DNA of 64,000 bases. Source: JAPHTQ01 sp050295975 (lineage in GTDB: Bacteria; Pseudomonadota; Gammaproteobacteria; Thiohalomonadales; Thiohalomonadaceae). The notes beneath the pieces were generated by a model. It was not told the DNA's origin. It saw nothing but the letters and a program-made list of their open reading frames with translations, and made no database searches. Every line of letters begins with the position of its first letter. Positions within the stretch are counted from its first letter, which is position 1. Position numbers and translations under genes: made by a program. Positions 1-9,169 of the stretch are shown here, one piece after another. The stretch is from the NCBI GenBank assembly GCA_050295975.1, contig JBNKQR010000007.1, positions 1 to 64,000 of the forward strand, given 5' to 3'.

Positions 1-938
1 GTGGCGTGATGGGCAACGAAATTGACGTGGGTCTGATCGTTCTGCATCGAAATTTTGACCTCGATGGGACCAAGCTCACGTGGATTTAACTGGATCTGCG
101 CCTGTTGAATATTACTTCGAGCCATCCACACCACTCGTTCACCCATGGCGCTACCCCAGCCACTCTGATGCAGAGGCATGGCAATCGACAGTTGTGCCGG
201 TAGTGATGGGGCGGTTTGTTGTGGTTGCGCAGTGTTCACTGCTGCCGCCGCGGTAGAGGTGGTAAGCATCTCACCGAAAGCAGTGGCACTGCGAGCTGAA
301 CCGTTTACCAAGGTAAATAGTGCAGTATCACCCTTACCCTGATTCGCAGCGGCGTTACCGCCCTCCTTACCTGTATTGTCCATGGTGGCAAGGTTCAACT
401 CACGCAGACGCAACGAAGAAAAGGAGAGCGCATCATCGGCAGCGGTTTCGGCTTTCACTTCACCACCAGCTAGCGTGCTGGCCAGCGGTTTCGTTTCCGC
501 ACCGGGGGCGGTGAGTGCTTGCTTCGTCTCCTGTTGCACTGCAGCCTGGATCAGTCCGAGGGTACTTTCTGTCTCCGCGTTGAGTGACACAGCATCTTCC
601 AACTCCTCCGACTCCACTTCCAGCTCGGCAACAGGCGGCAAAGTCTTGCCGCTTGCGGCAATCTCTTTCTGCTCGCTCTGATCGCCGCCGCTATCGGCCT
701 GATCGGTTTGCTGCCCTGGCTTCTCGCTCGTTTTGCTGCCTGCGCGTGTTTCCGCTGATGATTCGGCGCCATCACCTGAAGAGCTAGAAGGCGTATTACG
801 CTGCGGTTCAGCGTTATTAGAGACCTGTTCGAACTCGCGGGAAAAGGCGCCGTCATCGCTACTTGGGGAACCACCTGCGGCAGCTTTACCGCTTGTGTTA
901 ACACCCAACAATGCGCTGGCGGTGGTTGTCTGTACCAT
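1..938 (-). CDS. fliK: Flagellar hook-length control protein FliK (C-terminus beyond window)
   Basis: Hook-length ruler and export-specificity switch protein. The gene starts at the ATG at 938, preceded by AAGGAG at a 7-nt spacing, and reads open to the left window edge, so its 3' end is missing. The first ~230 residues are a low-complexity Ser/Ala/Glu/Gln-rich stretch typical of the FliK ruler. The last visible part has the conserved FliK C-terminal signature: WGSAMGERVVWM, then LNPRELGPIEVKI, which contacts FlhB. It follows fliJ by 53 nt, where a possible sigma-54 promoter lies. Identity is clear from the C-terminal motif; the N-terminal part alone would not be diagnostic. Confidence 0.93.
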   Translation of the reverse strand, partial: MVQTTTASALLGVNTSGKAAAGGSPSSDDGAFSREFEQVSNNAEPQRNTPSSSSGDGAESSAETRAGSKTSEKPGQQTDQADSGGDQSEQKEIAASGKTLPPVAELEVESEELEDAVSLNAETESTLGLIQAAVQQETKQALTAPGAETKPLASTLAGGEVKAETAADDALSFSSLRLRELNLATMDNTGKEGGNAAANQGKGDTALFTLVNGSARSATAFGEMLTTSTAAAAVNTAQPQQTAPSLPAQLSIAMPLHQSGWGSAMGERVVWMARSNIQQAQIQLNPRELGPIEVKISMQNDQTHVNFVAHHA

Positions 939-974
939 GTGAAGACTCCTTATTCTCTTCCTGCCTGTTACTAG

Positions 975-990
975 AGCAAGATGTGGGCCA
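975..990 (-). promoter_or_regulatory. Possible sigma-54 promoter before fliK
   Basis: On the minus strand the site reads TGGCCCA-N4-TTGCT with the -24 GG and -12 GC dinucleotides 12 positions apart. It lies between fliJ and fliK, about 37 nt before the fliK ATG. One base departs from the TGGCAC core, so it is weaker than the other sigma-54 sites in this window. It could give fliK extra transcription inside the fliE-fliK operon. Confidence 0.4.
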
Positions 991-991
991 G

Positions 992-1435
992 CTAGCCCTT
1001 TTTGTGCAATGTACCGTTGAGAGCGTGTTCATCGTTCTCTTTCTGGTCACGTTTATTAGCCAGATACTGCTCATCGCGGCGATAACGCTCTGCCACGTTG
1101 TCCATCACCTGACTTTTGTTGTGTGCGCGTTGCCAGGAGTGGCGTTGTTGTTCCTGTTGTCGCTGTGCCTGCTCTACGATCCCCTGCTGTTGAGCGATCG
1201 CGAGATTGAGATTATTCAGGAAACTCTGCATTTGCTGCAGACGAGAGGCGATGACACCGTTTTGACCCAGTTCCTGAATCTTGCGGTCATACTCATCCCG
1301 ATACTGCTGCAGTTCGGAAAGTCGCTGCGTTTGCTGTTGCAGCGTCTGCACACTGTGACCTAAAGCCCTTGCAGCATCATTTTCACGTGACTCATTCAGA
1401 CGCTGTATCGGTTTAAGCCGTTCGGAGCGTGTCAT
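992..1435 (-). CDS. fliJ: Flagellar export chaperone/stalk protein FliJ
   Basis: A 147-residue, highly charged, Gln-rich protein predicted to be almost entirely antiparallel coiled coil, with no membrane segment. FliJ forms the central stalk of the FliI ATPase ring at the flagellar type III export gate and escorts chaperones to FlhA. The size (~145 aa) and its place directly after fliI (8-nt gap) and before fliK match the standard fliFGHIJK order. Sequence alone is weakly conserved in this family, so the call leans on context as well as on composition. Confidence 0.88.
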   Translation of the reverse strand: MTRSERLKPIQRLNESRENDAARALGHSVQTLQQQTQRLSELQQYRDEYDRKIQELGQNGVIASRLQQMQSFLNNLNLAIAQQQGIVEQAQRQQEQQRHSWQRAHNKSQVMDNVAERYRRDEQYLANKRDQKENDEHALNGTLHKKG

Positions 1436-1443
1436 GATTTACT

Positions 1444-2856
1444 TTACCCCTTCACCTGTAACATACCGGCGTTGTGCTGTTCTACCGGCTCCGGAGTGAG
1501 TTGCGATAGCACATGCAGATCATGCAGGCTGGCGTTGAAATCGACCTGTGTATTCATGCCCTGTTGCAAAAACTCAGCGATATGGGGTCGCAATGCTATC
1601 GCCTCGTCGATTAGGCGATCACTGCCGGGCGTGTAGGCACCGACACTGATCAGATCGCGATTCTTTTCATAGGTGGAGTAGAGGCGCTTGAGCCAACGCG
1701 CTGCCTGGATGTGCTCTTCACCACTAATCTGATCCATGGCGCGACTGATTGAAGCCTCAATGTCGATGGCCGGGTAGTGGCCCTCTTCCACCAGACGCCG
1801 CGATAGCACCACATGACCGTCGAGAATGGCGCGCGCCGCATCAGCAATTGGATCCTGCGGATCATCACCCTCGGTTAATACAGTATAGAACGCAGTAATC
1901 GAACCACCGTGAACATCGCCGTTTCCAGCGCGCTCTACCAATTGCGGGATACGCGCAAACACTGAAGCAGGATAACCTTTGGTAGCGGGTGCCTCACCGA
2001 TAGCGAGTCCCAGTTCCCTCTGTGCCTGGGCGTAGCGGGTAAGTGAATCCATCAGGAGCAGAACATTCTTGCCTTGATCACGAAAATACTCGGCGATGCT
2101 GGTTGCCATCGAAGCACCATGTAGACGCATAACCGGGGTATTGTCTGCTGGCGCAGCCACCACCACAGCACGGGCCATACCTTCGGTACCAAGAATGTTG
2201 TCGATAAACTCTTTTACTTCGCGGCCACGTTCACCAATCAAACCGACCACGATCACGTCGGCGTTGGTAAAGCGGGTCATCATGCCGAGCAAAACACTTT
2301 TACCCACACCGCTACCGGCAAACAGCCCCATGCGCTGACCACGCCCAACACTCAGCATGCTATTAATCGCTCGCACACCGACATCGAGCGGTTCGTGGAT
2401 CGGTTTACGCGCCATGGGATTAATAAAGTGACCGGTAAGCGGCATCCGCTCGCGTGTACCAAGCGATCCCTTTCCATCAAGAGGATTACCTGCGCCGTCG
2501 ATGACCCGACCAAGCAGTTGTTCGCCAACCGGTGCATCATAGACTCTGCCGGTGGGCACAACACGGGAGTTAGGACCAATACCGCGCACATCACCGGTAG
2601 GCATTAAATAGATGTGTTCACCGGAGAAACCGACAACCTCGGTCTCCACTTCGCTGCCGTTACTGTTTTCGATTAAACAACGCGAACCGATGTCGGCCTG
2701 AATCCCTTCCGCTTCAACGGTGAGACCAACCATGCGAGTGATGCGGCCTTCCACGACAAGTGGCAGCGGCTCTGCTAGTCGTTCCCTACCAGCGGCAAGA
2801 CGTGCACTCCAACGTGCTGCGACCTGTAGTGGATCACGCATCTCCATCTGTGGCAC
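1444..2856 (-). CDS. fliI: Flagellum-specific ATPase FliI
   Basis: F1-beta-like ATPase that energises flagellar type III export at the cytoplasmic face of the basal body. It is 470 residues long. Walker A GSGVGKS is at 181-187, and a Walker B strand VLLLMD ends at D270, followed by SLTRYAQAQRE. The chosen start is a GTG at 2856 with a strong GGGAGG five bases upstream; two ATGs lie 3 and 5 codons in. The start overlaps the end of fliH by 23 nt, which suggests translational coupling. FliH binds its N-terminus and FliJ sits in its central pore. Confidence 0.97.
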   Translation of the reverse strand: MPQMEMRDPLQVAARWSARLAAGRERLAEPLPLVVEGRITRMVGLTVEAEGIQADIGSRCLIENSNGSEVETEVVGFSGEHIYLMPTGDVRGIGPNSRVVPTGRVYDAPVGEQLLGRVIDGAGNPLDGKGSLGTRERMPLTGHFINPMARKPIHEPLDVGVRAINSMLSVGRGQRMGLFAGSGVGKSVLLGMMTRFTNADVIVVGLIGERGREVKEFIDNILGTEGMARAVVVAAPADNTPVMRLHGASMATSIAEYFRDQGKNVLLLMDSLTRYAQAQRELGLAIGEAPATKGYPASVFARIPQLVERAGNGDVHGGSITAFYTVLTEGDDPQDPIADAARAILDGHVVLSRRLVEEGHYPAIDIEASISRAMDQISGEEHIQAARWLKRLYSTYEKNRDLISVGAYTPGSDRLIDEAIALRPHIAEFLQQGMNTQVDFNASLHDLHVLSQLTPEPVEQHNAGMLQVKG

Positions 2857-3460
2857 GTGAACCTCCCATCAACTCGGTAAGAATGGTGTTGAGTCTTTTT
2901 TCCAGGCTGGCTTCAACCATTGAGTTGTCGCTCTCTATACGACAGCCGCCGCGGGAGAGTGCCATCTCTTCAACAATTTTCCACGGTGCGGTTTCAGCCT
3001 CTTCGGTATTAAACGCATCGCGCACCAGTGCTGCATCATCGGGATGAAGAAAGATGCGGATATTGCGTGCTGAAGATGGGAGTTCCGCCATCGCTTCACG
3101 CACCACGGCAACGACCTGCTCTGGATCGGTTTGCAGTTCACGACGAATGATCTGCCGTGCTACCGCCATCGCCAGTTGGATCAATTCTTCTTCGACCTGT
3201 TGATCTGCTGCCTGTAGCGGTTCGGCCAGCGCACGCATGATCTGACTGAGACGCTGCATCTGTGCGGCGATCTCTTTTTGCGCCGCATCCAGCCCCTCTT
3301 TGTGCCCCTGTTCGAAACCTTCCTTATGGGCCTGCTTTTCGATCTTCTCCAGCTTTTCTGCAGTCATTGGCTGCAAACTACCAGACGAACTCCGACCCTC
3401 GACCACCGGCAACTCCCAGCGCTCGTACGCACTCTGCTGCCCGTCGATGAGTCTAGACAA
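2834..3460 (-). CDS. fliH: Flagellar assembly protein FliH
   Basis: Regulator and peripheral stalk of the FliI ATPase. It is 208 residues long. The hallmark GxxxGxxxG repeat helix is visible at G48, G52 and G56, followed by a long helix and a C-terminal FliI-binding domain with the RQIIRRELQTDP segment. The start is TTG at 3460, with GGAG six bases upstream inside the end of fliG; no better-placed ATG exists. It overlaps fliG by 8 nt and fliI by 23 nt, so fliG-fliH-fliI are translationally linked. Confidence 0.92.
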   Translation of the reverse strand: MSRLIDGQQSAYERWELPVVEGRSSSGSLQPMTAEKLEKIEKQAHKEGFEQGHKEGLDAAQKEIAAQMQRLSQIMRALAEPLQAADQQVEEELIQLAMAVARQIIRRELQTDPEQVVAVVREAMAELPSSARNIRIFLHPDDAALVRDAFNTEEAETAPWKIVEEMALSRGGCRIESDNSMVEASLEKRLNTILTELMGGSRATDGDA

Positions 3461-4466
3461 ATTCTTCTCCTGACCCGCCTAGTGAAATGTCTCCGGCATC
3501 GGCCATGCGGCGTGCGATGGAGAGGATCTCTTTCTGTGAGTTTTCCATATCGCTGACGCGTACCGGACCCCGTGCTTCCAGATCGTCGCGTAGCATTTCT
3601 GCTGCACGCTTGGACATATTCTTGAAGATCTTTTCCTTGAGTCCTTCATCAGCACCTTTAAGTGCCAGAATCAAGCTATCGGACGATACCTCGCGCAGCA
3701 GTGCCTGAATACTGCGATCATCCAGATCAATCAGGTTATCAAAGACAAACATCAGGTCTTCGATGGACTGGCCCATATCGGAATCCAGCTCTTTGACCTT
3801 CTCCATGATCTTCGCTTCAATCGAAGTTTCCATAAAGTTGAGAATATTGGCTGCGGTTTTGGTGCCACCGACACTGGAGGATTTGATGCTGGAGCCGGTA
3901 CCCTCGAACTGTTTTTCAAGAATTTCATCAAGTTCCTGTAACGCGCTGGGCTGAATGCCATCGAGACTGGCAATACGCATCATTATGTCGGACTGTTGAT
4001 TTTCCGGCAGCAGGGTCAACACCGCAGCTGCCTGATCACTATCCAGATAGGAAAGCACAATGGCAATGATTTGCGGATGCTCGAAACGGATAATTTCAGA
4101 GATGGCGCGTGGCTCCATCCACTTGAGCGCTTCCAGCCCTTTTGATGATCGACCAACCAGAATACGGTCGATCAGTTGTCCCGCTTTTTCATTGCCGAGG
4201 GCATTGTTTAACACATTACGCAGGTAATCTTCGTTACCGGTACCGAGAGCCGTGTGGGTGCCCAGGGTTTCAGCAAAGTCTGAGACCACGTGCGTGACCT
4301 GGCCCTTGGTAACGTTGCCGATGGTGGCCATCGCCTCACCCACCTTCTGTACCTCTTTCGGCCCGAGATGTTTCATGATCTCAGCGGCTGCGCCTTCGCC
4401 CAGGCTCATCAACAATACAGCTGCCTGCTCCGCACCACTCAGTTTTGGATTAGTTGCTTCGGCCAT
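3453..4466 (-). CDS. fliG: Flagellar motor switch protein FliG
   Basis: Rotor protein of the C-ring that binds FliF, FliM and the stator protein MotA. The middle domain carries the conserved EHPQ motif at about residues 129-132, and the C-terminal torque helix has the charged segment SDSLILALKGADEGLKEKI. Its length of 337 aa is normal. I prefer the ATG at 4466, whose TG is shared with the fliF stop (TGATG), over the GTG one codon upstream; this is a coupling overlap. It lies between fliF and fliH as in nearly all flagellated proteobacteria. Confidence 0.97.
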   Translation of the reverse strand: MAEATNPKLSGAEQAAVLLMSLGEGAAAEIMKHLGPKEVQKVGEAMATIGNVTKGQVTHVVSDFAETLGTHTALGTGNEDYLRNVLNNALGNEKAGQLIDRILVGRSSKGLEALKWMEPRAISEIIRFEHPQIIAIVLSYLDSDQAAAVLTLLPENQQSDIMMRIASLDGIQPSALQELDEILEKQFEGTGSSIKSSSVGGTKTAANILNFMETSIEAKIMEKVKELDSDMGQSIEDLMFVFDNLIDLDDRSIQALLREVSSDSLILALKGADEGLKEKIFKNMSKRAAEMLRDDLEARGPVRVSDMENSQKEILSIARRMADAGDISLGGSGEEFV

Positions 4467-6106
4467 CACTTATCTTCCGCAATCCAGTTACGCACAACCT
4501 GTGCGACAAGTTTAGGATCTTCATTCACCACCTGCTGCACCATTTCAATATTGTCCTCATAGGCGCCATGACCAGGCAGTTTGATCAGGCCCTCTTTTTC
4601 ACCACCGATACTCAGGCGATCCTCGGCAAGCCCACCACCACCTGCTGGCAGCATCTCGGTAGGCATCGGTTTGACTGCCGCCAGGTTACGCATCATTGGT
4701 CGCAGCACCATAAAAATCAGCAGTGCACCAAGTACGACTGCGCCGAATGTTTTGACAAGATCGACAACCCATGACTGTTCCCAGAGGGGTTGAGCAGGTA
4801 GCTCTTCGATGGCCTCAGGCTTCGTGAACGGAGCATTGATTACATTGAGGGTGTCACCGCGCTGGGCGCTGTAACCTACTGCCTCTTTGACCAGTGCGCT
4901 GATCCGATCCATCTCTTCCTGGCTGCGCGATTCACGTACCTCTTCGCCCTGGTCGTTGATCGTCGTGCGATCATCTACCACCACCGCGATAGAGAGACGT
5001 TTGATGTTGCCACCCCCCATTCGGGTATGACTGATGGTCCGATCCAGTTCGTAATTTGTGGTCGAGCTGCGACGGGAATTCTGTGGGCCACTCGCTGCAA
5101 CCGGCTGGCCGTTAGCATCAAACAGGGTTTCCGGTGCTGTGGCGTTAGCGGGTGGCTGATTGGAAAGTGCCCCCGGCACACCCTCTGCTCCACTGCCGGA
5201 ACTACTGCTCTCTTCCATCACCTTCTCGCTACGTAGTGCAGGAAGATCCGGATTGTAGGCTTCACTGGTCTGTTCGGTGACGGTGAAATCGATCAAGGTA
5301 GAAACCTGGGCACGCACACCACCGATACCAACAATCGGCGCGAGGATATCTTCAATACGATCGATGTAGTTGCGTTCCAGATTGCGGGTGAATTGGAACT
5401 GGTCCTGATTCATCGCCATGTCGGCATTGGATTTCTTGCTACTCAACAGGTGACCGGCTTCATCGACAACGGTAACCCGCTCTGGCTCAAGGTTGGGAAT
5501 ACTGGATGCCACCAGATGGGTGATGGCAGCGACCTGCCCGTTTTCCAGCATTCGTCCAGCATAGAGGTTAACCAGAACCGAGGCGCTGGGCTGCTGACGT
5601 TTGCGCACAAAAACAGATTGCTTGGGCATCGCCAGATGCACCCTGGCACTTTCAACACTACTGATGGTCATGACAGAGCGAGCCAGCTCCGTCTCCAGTG
5701 CATGCTGGTAACGGGTGGTCTCCATGAATTGACTGGTACCGTACTCCTGCTTCTGTTGCAGCAGTTCAAGTCCCATGCCACTGCTCTTGGGTAGGCCTTC
5801 GCCAGCCAGTTGCATGCGGATCTCCTGCACCCGGGATGAGGGCACCAACACCGCACCAGTGCGTGGGTCTATTTTGAAATCGATATTGCGCTGCTTCAAC
5901 ACCGCGGCAATTTCGCTACTCTCCTTCTCACCCAGGCTGGCAAAAAGAATGTCGTAGTTGGAGTTCCAGGTCCACAGCACCAGGGCCACACCAAGCGCCG
6001 CCACAGCGGCAAAACCGAACAGCACACCCAGCTGGCGAAATGCCGGCAGGGCAATAAAGCCTTCGGTAAAAGAACCTACAGATGCAGGGTTTTGTGCGTT
6101 TTCCAT
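4466..6106 (-). CDS. fliF: Flagellar MS-ring protein FliF
   Basis: Forms the MS ring in the inner membrane, the base on which rod and C-ring assemble. The 546-residue protein has a first membrane helix at about 27-48, a large periplasmic YscJ/FliF-type ring domain, a disordered Ser/Ala-rich periplasmic loop around 300-345, a second membrane helix at about 448-470, and a short cytoplasmic tail that binds FliG. The final residues PKLVAQVVRNWI are the conserved FliG-binding end. It lies 55 nt after fliE. Confidence 0.97.
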   Translation of the reverse strand: MENAQNPASVGSFTEGFIALPAFRQLGVLFGFAAVAALGVALVLWTWNSNYDILFASLGEKESSEIAAVLKQRNIDFKIDPRTGAVLVPSSRVQEIRMQLAGEGLPKSSGMGLELLQQKQEYGTSQFMETTRYQHALETELARSVMTISSVESARVHLAMPKQSVFVRKRQQPSASVLVNLYAGRMLENGQVAAITHLVASSIPNLEPERVTVVDEAGHLLSSKKSNADMAMNQDQFQFTRNLERNYIDRIEDILAPIVGIGGVRAQVSTLIDFTVTEQTSEAYNPDLPALRSEKVMEESSSSGSGAEGVPGALSNQPPANATAPETLFDANGQPVAASGPQNSRRSSTTNYELDRTISHTRMGGGNIKRLSIAVVVDDRTTINDQGEEVRESRSQEEMDRISALVKEAVGYSAQRGDTLNVINAPFTKPEAIEELPAQPLWEQSWVVDLVKTFGAVVLGALLIFMVLRPMMRNLAAVKPMPTEMLPAGGGGLAEDRLSIGGEKEGLIKLPGHGAYEDNIEMVQQVVNEDPKLVAQVVRNWIAEDK

Positions 6107-6161
6107 AGTCGTTTAACCATCCACTCAATATGTCAAAGTATGGTTCAGGTTGCAGTTAAAA

Positions 6162-6488
6162 CTACACCTGCATGCGCATGATTTCCTGATACGCCTCGAC
6201 CATCTTGTTGCGTACCTGGACCATGCCCTCAAAGGCGAGGCCCGCCTTACTCTTGGCGATCATCACCTCCGGCAGAGAGACATTGGCGCTACCCGTCTCA
6301 AATGCACGGGTCAGATCACCAGCGTGATTTTGCATCTCGTTAACCTTGCCGATGGACTGACTCAACATGGAGGAAAAATTATCGGCAACGGGCGCCGATG
6401 CCTCGGGACCCTGTGGTTTGATTCCGGCCTGCGCCGCAGCGGCGCGCAGCTGCATCAATAACTGGCTTGTGTCGATGGTATTCATCAT
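6162..6488 (-). CDS. fliE: Flagellar MS-ring/rod adapter FliE
   Basis: Small periplasmic rod-base protein joining the MS ring to the proximal rod. It is 108 residues long, with the family's conserved C-terminal segment ending in VRNKMVEAYQEIMRMQV. A GGAGG lies just before two adjacent ATG codons, so the true start may be one codon later. It lies 42 nt after the fleR stop. I found no convincing sigma-54 site in that gap, so fliE may be transcribed by read-through from fleSR or from a promoter inside fleR. Confidence 0.94.
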   Translation of the reverse strand: MMNTIDTSQLLMQLRAAAAQAGIKPQGPEASAPVADNFSSMLSQSIGKVNEMQNHAGDLTRAFETGSANVSLPEVMIAKSKAGLAFEGMVQVRNKMVEAYQEIMRMQV

Positions 6489-6530
6489 CTCCTCCGCATA
6501 GGTGACTGCTTTCTGACGTTTACCCTTGCT

Positions 6531-7889
6531 CTATGCATTTTGCAGGCCAACGTTTCCATCTACCGGGAAACCCGCCTCGCGTAGCTGGGCCAGCTTATAG
6601 CGCAGGGTGCGTGGACTAATTCCCAGCTGCTCTGCAGCATTTTTACGGCTAGCCCCATCCAGGGCCTGCATAATCAATTCATATTCACGCTGCTTGAGAT
6701 CGGTATTCAGTTTTTCGCCCTCAGTGTTCTCCGCAACGGGACCAGCCGTTGATGTCACCGCTCCTGGCGCTGACTGCTCAAACAGCAGGTGGTTTGCATC
6801 GATGGTGTTACCATCGGTAAGGATCAGCGCCCGCTGCATCAGGTTATCCAGCTCACGCACATTGCCGGGCCAGCGATAACTACGCAGTTGCTCCTGGGCC
6901 TCGGCACTCAGCTGCGGCACAACCTGACTACCGTTGCGACTGGCACGTTGCAGCAGCATTTGCGCCAGCGGCACAATATCTTCAGGACGCTCACGTAATG
7001 GTGGCAACTGCAGCGGGAAAACGTTGAGACGGTAAAACAGGTCTTCGCGGAATCTGCCTTCGGTCACCATGGCCCGTAGATCACGGTTGGTAGTCGCCAG
7101 CACCCGCACATTCAAATCGATTACCTTGCCACCACCGAGACGCTCCAGTTCGCGCTCCTGCAATACCCGCAACAATTTAGCCTGCAAGCTCAGTTCCATT
7201 TCTGAGATCTCATCCAGCAGCAGGGTGCCACCCTCGGCCTGCTCAAATTTTCCCGGGGTAGTTTTATAGGCACCGGTAAAGGCCCCTTTCTCGTAACCGA
7301 ACAGGGTTGCCTCCAGCATGTTCTCCGGGATCGCGGCACAGTTAATCGCTACAAAAGGACCGTCGGCACGAGGGGAGTGGTTGTGGATATAGCGGGCAAA
7401 GACCTCCTTACCGCTACCGCTCTCGCCGCTCAGCATCACTGTGGCATCGCTCTGCGCCACCCGTTGCGCCAGACGTAGCAGCTCAATACTGGCCGGGTCT
7501 TCGGCCAACGGTGCGGTGTCGTCACTTTCAGTCAATGCATAGCGGACCACCGCATTGACCAGCACGTCGGCCTCGAATGGTTTCATCAGGTAATCGACCG
7601 CACCATCACGCATCGCCTGCACCGCCTTTTCGACCGAGGCGTAGGCGGTCATCAACAACACCGGAAGCTCGGGATAAAGATCGCGTACCTTGCACAACAG
7701 GGCATGACCATCCATCCCCTGCATGTGAATGTCACTCACCAACAGGTGGAACTCGTCCTGTTGCAGAAGTGTGAGTGCCACCGCACCGCGGTCGGCATGC
7801 TGTGCGATGAAGCCCGATGACTCAAGAGTATCCAGCAGCGCCTCAGCCAGGGCTGCATCATCCTCGACAATCAAAATTCGCTGTTGCAT
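6531..7889 (-). CDS. fleR: Sigma-54 response regulator FleR/FlrC
   Basis: Activates middle flagellar genes with RpoN after phosphorylation by FleS. Domain order: receiver at 1-120 with acidic pair E9/D10/D11, phosphoacceptor D53 and K103; AAA+ sigma-54 interaction domain with Walker A GESGSGKE at 155-162 and the sigma-54 contact loop GAFTGA at 202-207; C-terminal Fis-type helix-turn-helix (NAAEQLGISPRTLRYKL). The 452-residue length is typical. The 5-nt gap after the histidine kinase gene shows one operon, and the operon has a sigma-54 promoter of its own upstream of fleS. Confidence 0.95.
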   Translation of the reverse strand: MQQRILIVEDDAALAEALLDTLESSGFIAQHADRGAVALTLLQQDEFHLLVSDIHMQGMDGHALLCKVRDLYPELPVLLMTAYASVEKAVQAMRDGAVDYLMKPFEADVLVNAVVRYALTESDDTAPLAEDPASIELLRLAQRVAQSDATVMLSGESGSGKEVFARYIHNHSPRADGPFVAINCAAIPENMLEATLFGYEKGAFTGAYKTTPGKFEQAEGGTLLLDEISEMELSLQAKLLRVLQERELERLGGGKVIDLNVRVLATTNRDLRAMVTEGRFREDLFYRLNVFPLQLPPLRERPEDIVPLAQMLLQRASRNGSQVVPQLSAEAQEQLRSYRWPGNVRELDNLMQRALILTDGNTIDANHLLFEQSAPGAVTSTAGPVAENTEGEKLNTDLKQREYELIMQALDGASRKNAAEQLGISPRTLRYKLAQLREAGFPVDGNVGLQNA

Positions 7890-7894
7890 AAACT

Positions 7895-9052
7895 CTACCC
7901 CTGTACCGCCGCCACTTTGTCGGCAGAGGAAAAATCTGAGGCCACAGGAAAGCGTAGGGTGAAACGTGTGCCCTCCCCTGCCGAAGAATCAACCTGAATC
8001 TCGCCACCCATCGATTGCACCACTGCTCGCACCACGGCCAGACCAAGTCCGGAGCCACCGGAACGACCAGAGACAAAGGGTTCGAAAATTCGCTGTTGTT
8101 GATCAACAGCGATACCGGGACCATCGTCGGCAACGACCAGTTCATACCAGGCGTTGCTTGCGGATGATTTCAGGTGAATGGTTTTTGCCCCCGATTCGAG
8201 AGCATTGTTGAGCAGATTTCCCAGAGCGCTTTTGAGCAGTACCCGATTACCCAGAATCATCCGCTTTTCACTGGTGGTCTCTACATGACACACAGCACCA
8301 TGGATATCGCACTGCTCGCGTGCCTCGTCGGCCAGTAGACCAAGGAGTTCTCCCGCGACCAGCAGTTCGCGCTCACCGCGCCCGTCTCGGGCAAACAGCA
8401 GCATGTCGTCGATCAGTTTTTCCAGCCCCTTAAGGCTCTCCATTGCCCGGGCAACGAAGCGCTCACGCTTCTCTGGCGCCAGACGGGAGGATTGCATCTG
8501 CGATACGTAGAGCATGGCTGAGGCCAGCGGGGTACGTATCTGATGAGCCAGACTGGCCGCCATACGACCCATGTCGGCAAGACGGCGCGTATGTTCCAGA
8601 CGAGAGCGGAGCTGATGGGTGTCGGTGACATCCTGCAACATCAGCACCTGCCCCGGCTCGCTGCCGAGAGGGCGGGTGGAGAGGGTTACCAGGCGACCAC
8701 TGCGAAGTTGCAGGGCATCGCTAACCGGTGCCTGCAAGGTGAAGAGCTCACGGATCAATTCGCGCCAGAGTCGACCGCGCAGTGGCAATTGCAATAACTC
8801 CTCTGCGGCGGGATTACACTCGACCACCTGACCGCTGCCATCCAGTACCAGCACTGCCGCCGGCAGTGCATTCATCAACGAGTGCAGGCGCTCGGCGAGA
8901 CGCAGCTTCTCCTCTTCGGCGCTGTTGCGCTGGCGGCGGGTCTCTGCCAGCACGGCATTGATCCAGACCGCCTCACGTGCGCTATCAGCGACTAGCGGTT
9001 GCCCGTCGTGGAGGGGGAATGTCGGTTTGTCGAAGGATAGCGGCTGATTCAT
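7895..9052 (-). CDS. fleS: Flagellar sensor histidine kinase FleS/FlrB
   Basis: Cytoplasmic kinase that phosphorylates FleR. It has 385 residues from the ATG at 9052. I chose this start because GGAG lies eight bases upstream, and because a longer reading from a TTG at 9091 would start inside the sigma-54 promoter. It has an N-terminal coil, a PAS domain (about 55-145), a HisKA helix with the phospho-accepting His in LAHQIRTPLA, and an HATPase with DDGPGI and the SGLGLAVV G-box. There is no membrane segment, as expected for FleS. It forms an operon with fleR. Confidence 0.94.
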   Translation of the reverse strand: MNQPLSFDKPTFPLHDGQPLVADSAREAVWINAVLAETRRQRNSAEEEKLRLAERLHSLMNALPAAVLVLDGSGQVVECNPAAEELLQLPLRGRLWRELIRELFTLQAPVSDALQLRSGRLVTLSTRPLGSEPGQVLMLQDVTDTHQLRSRLEHTRRLADMGRMAASLAHQIRTPLASAMLYVSQMQSSRLAPEKRERFVARAMESLKGLEKLIDDMLLFARDGRGERELLVAGELLGLLADEAREQCDIHGAVCHVETTSEKRMILGNRVLLKSALGNLLNNALESGAKTIHLKSSASNAWYELVVADDGPGIAVDQQQRIFEPFVSGRSGGSGLGLAVVRAVVQSMGGEIQVDSSAGEGTRFTLRFPVASDFSSADKVAAVQG

Positions 9053-9086
9053 CGCATCGGCTCCAAAGTATCTTGGAGTGATGCGA

Positions 9087-9102
9087 TGCAAACAGTGTGC
9101 CT
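9087..9102 (-). promoter_or_regulatory. Sigma-54 promoter of fleSR
   Basis: The minus strand reads AGGCACA-N4-TTGCA with GG at 9101-9100 and GC at 9089-9088, exactly 12 apart. The predicted transcription start at about 9076 leaves a ~24-nt leader before the fleS ATG. FleQ-dependent sigma-54 control of fleSR is the known arrangement in Pseudomonas; here it is inferred from the motif and its position. Confidence 0.72.
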
Positions 9103-9169
9103 GTTATTTTCAGCCTTTTATTTCAAAGGGTTACAAAACAATAACGATACTGCGGTCAAAATGTTGACG

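Noticed and set aside
6489..6560. Sigma-54 promoter for fliE
   Set aside because: I searched for GC-N10-GG with TTGC/TGGCAC cores on the minus strand and found no acceptable match.
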